This document shows positions 33,897-36,313 of a stretch of DNA of 36,313 nucleotides, piece after piece. The notes beneath the pieces were generated by a model that ran no database searches, was not told where the DNA came from, and saw only the letters and a list, made by a program, of their open reading frames with translations. Position numbers and translations under genes: made by a program. The DNA comes from an uncultured Pelagibacteraceae bacterium (GTDB lineage: Bacteria > Pseudomonadota > Alphaproteobacteria > Pelagibacterales > Pelagibacteraceae), in assembly GCA_902582765.1 (NCBI GenBank), contig CACHTK010000009.1, forward strand, positions 1 through 36,313, read 5' to 3'. Each line of letters begins with the position of its first letter. Position 1 is the first letter of the stretch.

Positions 33897-35167
33897 TGCA
33901 AACAATAAACTTTTTAAAACCTAACAGAGATAATATTAAAAACTATTCTATTATCGGTTCTTTTTTAGTTTTAGTAAGTTTAATTGATGTTATATCAAAT
34001 GCATTTCTAAAAATAAATTTAACATCCTTTTTACCTGGTTCATTAACTACTTTGTTTCCATTAATCATAGGTTTAATTGGATTAAATATGATGAGAATTG
34101 ATTATTCAGGACATAAAACTTTAGATTTATTAAATAAAAATATAAACACAAATAATTTTAATGCTTTCTTAACTCTAGTAATATTATTTTCAATTATAAA
34201 AGCTCTTCCGCAGTCTCTAAGTTGGATGATTTTTGACGCCACTATTTCTGGTGACTCAAAAGATGCTTGTACGGGCACAGGCGCTTGTTGGACATACATT
34301 AAAGTTTGGTTCAGAAGATTTATGTATGGAATGTATCCCAATGAATTTCATTGGAGGATTAATACTGCATTTATATTAGTTATAGCACTAGGCTTTGTTG
34401 GATATTTCATGAAGGAAAATTTGAAAAAATATTTAGCATTGTATTATGTTATTATCTATCCAGTAATTGCATATTTAGTTATTTACTATTTAATATCTGG
34501 TGGATCATTTGGACTTCAATGGGTAGAAACTGGAGCATGGGGAGGATTGTCACTTACTTTTATAGTTTCTTTTTTCTGTCTAATTTTCTGTTTCCCACTA
34601 GGTATGATTTTTGCATTAGGAAGAAGATCTAATCTTCCAGTAATAAAATATATATCAATTTGTTATATTGAATTTTGGAGAGGTGTTCCATTGATTACAG
34701 TATTATTTATGTCATCTGTAATGTTTCCAATGTTTCTCCCTGAAGATTTTTTTATGGATAAATTAGTAAGAGTAATTATAGCAATTACATTGTTTGAGGC
34801 CGCTTATTGTGCAGAAGTAATTAGAGGAGGTTTACAATCTCTTCCTAGAGGTCAATACGATGCAGCAAAATCCTTAGGAATGGGTTATTGGAAAATGCAT
34901 ATTTTTGTAATTTTACCTCAAGCGCTAAAATTAGTTATTCCGGGAATAGCAAATACCTTTTTAGCATTAGTTAAAGATACTCCTTTAATCTTTGTAGTTG
35001 GTTTAGCTGAACTAGCAGGTATGCTTGCTTTAGCAAAAACCAATCCAAAATGGCTAGGCTTTGCTATGGAAGGATATATTTTTGCATCAATAGTATTCTG
35101 GATTATATGCTATGCAATGAGTAAATATAGTTATAACTTAGAGGCAAAATATAAAACTGAAAGATAA
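33896..35167 (+). CDS. aapM: Amino-acid ABC transporter permease AapM
   Basis: A 423-residue permease. An N-terminal set of membrane segments and a region with two nearby cysteines (DACTGTGACW, ~residues 121-130) precede the conserved core YIEFWRGVPLITVLFMSS and the coupling loop GQYDAAKSLGMGYWKMH. Length and order match AapM/BztC. The stop is 3 bases before aapP. Confidence 0.92.
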   Translation: MQTINFLKPNRDNIKNYSIIGSFLVLVSLIDVISNAFLKINLTSFLPGSLTTLFPLIIGLIGLNMMRIDYSGHKTLDLLNKNINTNNFNAFLTLVILFSIIKALPQSLSWMIFDATISGDSKDACTGTGACWTYIKVWFRRFMYGMYPNEFHWRINTAFILVIALGFVGYFMKENLKKYLALYYVIIYPVIAYLVIYYLISGGSFGLQWVETGAWGGLSLTFIVSFFCLIFCFPLGMIFALGRRSNLPVIKYISICYIEFWRGVPLITVLFMSSVMFPMFLPEDFFMDKLVRVIIAITLFEAAYCAEVIRGGLQSLPRGQYDAAKSLGMGYWKMHIFVILPQALKLVIPGIANTFLALVKDTPLIFVVGLAELAGMLALAKTNPKWLGFAMEGYIFASIVFWIICYAMSKYSYNLEAKYKTER

Positions 35168-35170
35168 TAT

Positions 35171-35905
35171 ATGTCTGACCCAATAATAAAAATTCAAAAT
35201 ATGAATAAATGGTTCGGTGATTTTCAAGTTTTAAAAAATATAAATCTTGAGGTTGAGGCAAATAAAAAAATTGTAGTATGTGGACCATCAGGATCGGGTA
35301 AATCTACATTGATTAGATGTATCAATAGATTAGAAGAGCATCAAGAGGGAGATATAATTGTTGATGGAAATGAACTATCAGAAAAAACAAAAGATATTGA
35401 AAAAATTAGAGCCGAAGTTGGAATGGTTTTTCAACAATTTAATTTATTTCCACACTTATCAATTTTAGACAATTGTACTCTTGCACCAATTTGGGTAAAA
35501 AAAATGCCAAAAAAAGAAGCTCAAGAACTTGCATTAGATCAACTTAAAAAAGTACAAATAGATGATCAGGCCAATAAGTTCCCTGGACAACTCTCTGGAG
35601 GTCAACAACAGCGATGTGCGATAGCAAGAGCATTATGTATGCAGCCAAAAATCATGTTATTTGATGAACCAACATCAGCCTTAGATCCAGAAATGATTAA
35701 AGAAGTGCTAGATGCAATGGTAAGTCTTGCAAAAGGCGGAATGACGATGATTGTTGTGACACATGAAATGGGTTTTGCTAAAGAAGTTGCTGATGAAGTC
35801 ATTTTTATGGATGAGGGGATGATAATTGAGAAGGCAGACACTAAAGAATTCTTTGCTAACCCAAAGAGTGACAGAACTAAGCTTTTTTTAAGCCAAATTC
35901 TTTAA
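35171..35905 (+). CDS. aapP: Amino-acid ABC transporter ATPase AapP
   Basis: A 244-residue ATPase of the GlnQ/HisP/AapP type. Walker [10 protein letters not shown] (38-46), [12 protein letters not shown], signature LSGGQQQR (141-148), Walker [14 protein letters not shown] (161-173) and His198 (VVTHEMGFA) are intact. It completes the aapJQMP operon for broad-specificity amino-acid uptake. Confidence 0.94.
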   Translation: MSDPIIKIQNMNKWFGDFQVLKNINLEVEANKKIVVCGPSGSGKSTLIRCINRLEEHQEGDIIVDGNELSEKTKDIEKIRAEVGMVFQQFNLFPHLSILDNCTLAPIWVKKMPKKEAQELALDQLKKVQIDDQANKFPGQLSGGQQQRCAIARALCMQPKIMLFDEPTSALDPEMIKEVLDAMVSLAKGGMTMIVVTHEMGFAKEVADEVIFMDEGMIIEKADTKEFFANPKSDRTKLFLSQIL

Positions 35906-35954
35906 AATAATTCTAAAGACTTCATAAAAAGTTACTTGACAGGTTTAAAATAAG

Positions 35955-35976
35955 TTAAAAAAACCAATTTTTTTAA
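35955..35976 (+). terminator. Possible weak hairpin after aapP
   Basis: In the 145-base spacer after aapP, TTAAAAAAA (35955-35963) pairs with TTTTTTTAA (35968-35976) around CCAA. It has no G-C pairs, so it would be a poor terminator. I see no clear promoter in the rest of this spacer. Confidence 0.25.
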
Positions 35977-36050
35977 AAATTATTTTACTTGCATAAAGTT
36001 TTCTATTTAGATTAACTCTCATTAATATTTTATTTAAAGAGGGGTCTTGA

Positions 36051-36313
36051 ATGGAAGAAAATTTTAACAAACATCTTGGTAATAAGTTAAAGCTAAGAAG
36101 ATTGGCACTAGGTTTAACTCAAACTAAAGTAGCAAAAGCCATAAACGTAACATTTCAACAAATTCAAAAGTATGAAAAAGGAACTAACGGTGTAAGTTCA
36201 ATTAGATTATTACAACTTTCTAATTATCTAAAAGTTCCAATCAGTTATTTTTTTGAGGATTTTTCAGAATATTTAGTAAATCTTGATAAATCAAAAGAGG
36301 GACACATGAATGT
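36051..36313 (+). CDS. XRE-family transcriptional regulator, 5' part
   Basis: About 87 codons before the window ends. The first ~70 residues are a Cro/CI-type helix-turn-helix: GNKLKLRRLALGLTQTKVAKAINVTFQQIQKYEKGTNG (key residues Gln24, the TFQQIQKYE recognition helix), then SIRLLQLSNYLKVPISYFFEDF. This matches the alphaproteobacterial PraR/SinR-like regulators whose C-terminal part is a short helical tail. An AGAGGGG precedes the ATG by about 7 bases. Target genes are unknown. Confidence 0.85.
   Translation, partial: MEENFNKHLGNKLKLRRLALGLTQTKVAKAINVTFQQIQKYEKGTNGVSSIRLLQLSNYLKVPISYFFEDFSEYLVNLDKSKEGHMN

Noticed and set aside
1..36313. Mobile elements, prophage genes, CRISPR arrays
   Set aside because: No transposase, integrase, phage protein or regularly spaced repeat was seen; the tRNA-Arg shows no duplicated 3' end within the window.

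Overview
The window is very AT-rich and gene-dense. Spacers are short, neighbouring genes often overlap by 1-4 bases, and the proteins are lysine/asparagine/isoleucine-rich. Together with the gene families present (UgpBAEC, AapJQMP, PstSCAB-PhoU-PhoB, PlcP with a glycosyltransferase) this points to a streamlined marine alphaproteobacterium, most likely SAR11 ('Candidatus Pelagibacter') or a close relative. That assignment rests on composition and family recognition, not on a database search.

Layout. (1) 1-893: the 3' end of a thioredoxin-type arsenate reductase gene overlaps an aquaporin gene (AqpS-like arsenite channel). (2) 1004-7616, minus strand: a glycerophosphodiester / glycerol-3-phosphate uptake operon ugpB-ugpA-ugpE-ugpE'-ugpC-ugpQ, ending in a 2H-phosphoesterase-like gene. 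It has two tandem ugpE permease genes, and ugpQ carries a one-base frameshift. (3) 7755-9739: a short glpD converging on phnX (phosphonoacetaldehyde hydrolase), which has a triple Pho box upstream. (4) 9886-10986: a TPR protein and a Nudix hydrolase. (5) 11091-15268: ppk-ppx (polyphosphate) and sixA. (6) 15257-23126, minus strand: phoR, an unknown secreted protein, pstS, pstC, pstA, pstB, phoU, phoB, with a clear Pho box before pstS. (7) 23198-25994: plcP and a glycosyltransferase gene (phospholipid-to-glycolipid remodelling), divergent from a diacylglycerol-kinase-type lipid kinase. (8) 26083-29384: a small lysine-rich protein, a compact manC and ilvD. (9) 29384-31390: the C-terminal part of valS abuts the C-terminal part of trkH at one junction near 30720, so both genes have lost their 5' ends. 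(10) 31416-31492: tRNA-Arg(UCU). (11) 31628-35905: the aapJQMP amino-acid ABC transporter. (12) 36051-end: the start of an XRE-family regulator.

About 25 kb is thus devoted to phosphorus: sensing (PhoR/PhoB/PhoU), phosphate uptake (Pst), organic phosphorus uptake and hydrolysis (Ugp, UgpQ, GlpD, PhnX), storage (Ppk/Ppx), sparing of membrane phosphorus (PlcP/Agt), and probably protection from the phosphate analogue arsenate (ArsC/aquaporin). The aligned Pho boxes at pstS and phnX suggest a local direct-repeat motif, TGTAAY every 11 bp. I found no mobile element, CRISPR array or rRNA. The least ordinary observations are the valS/trkH junction (real deletion or misassembly), the 2H-phosphoesterase in the ugp operon, the duplicated ugpE, and the Pho box at phnX.
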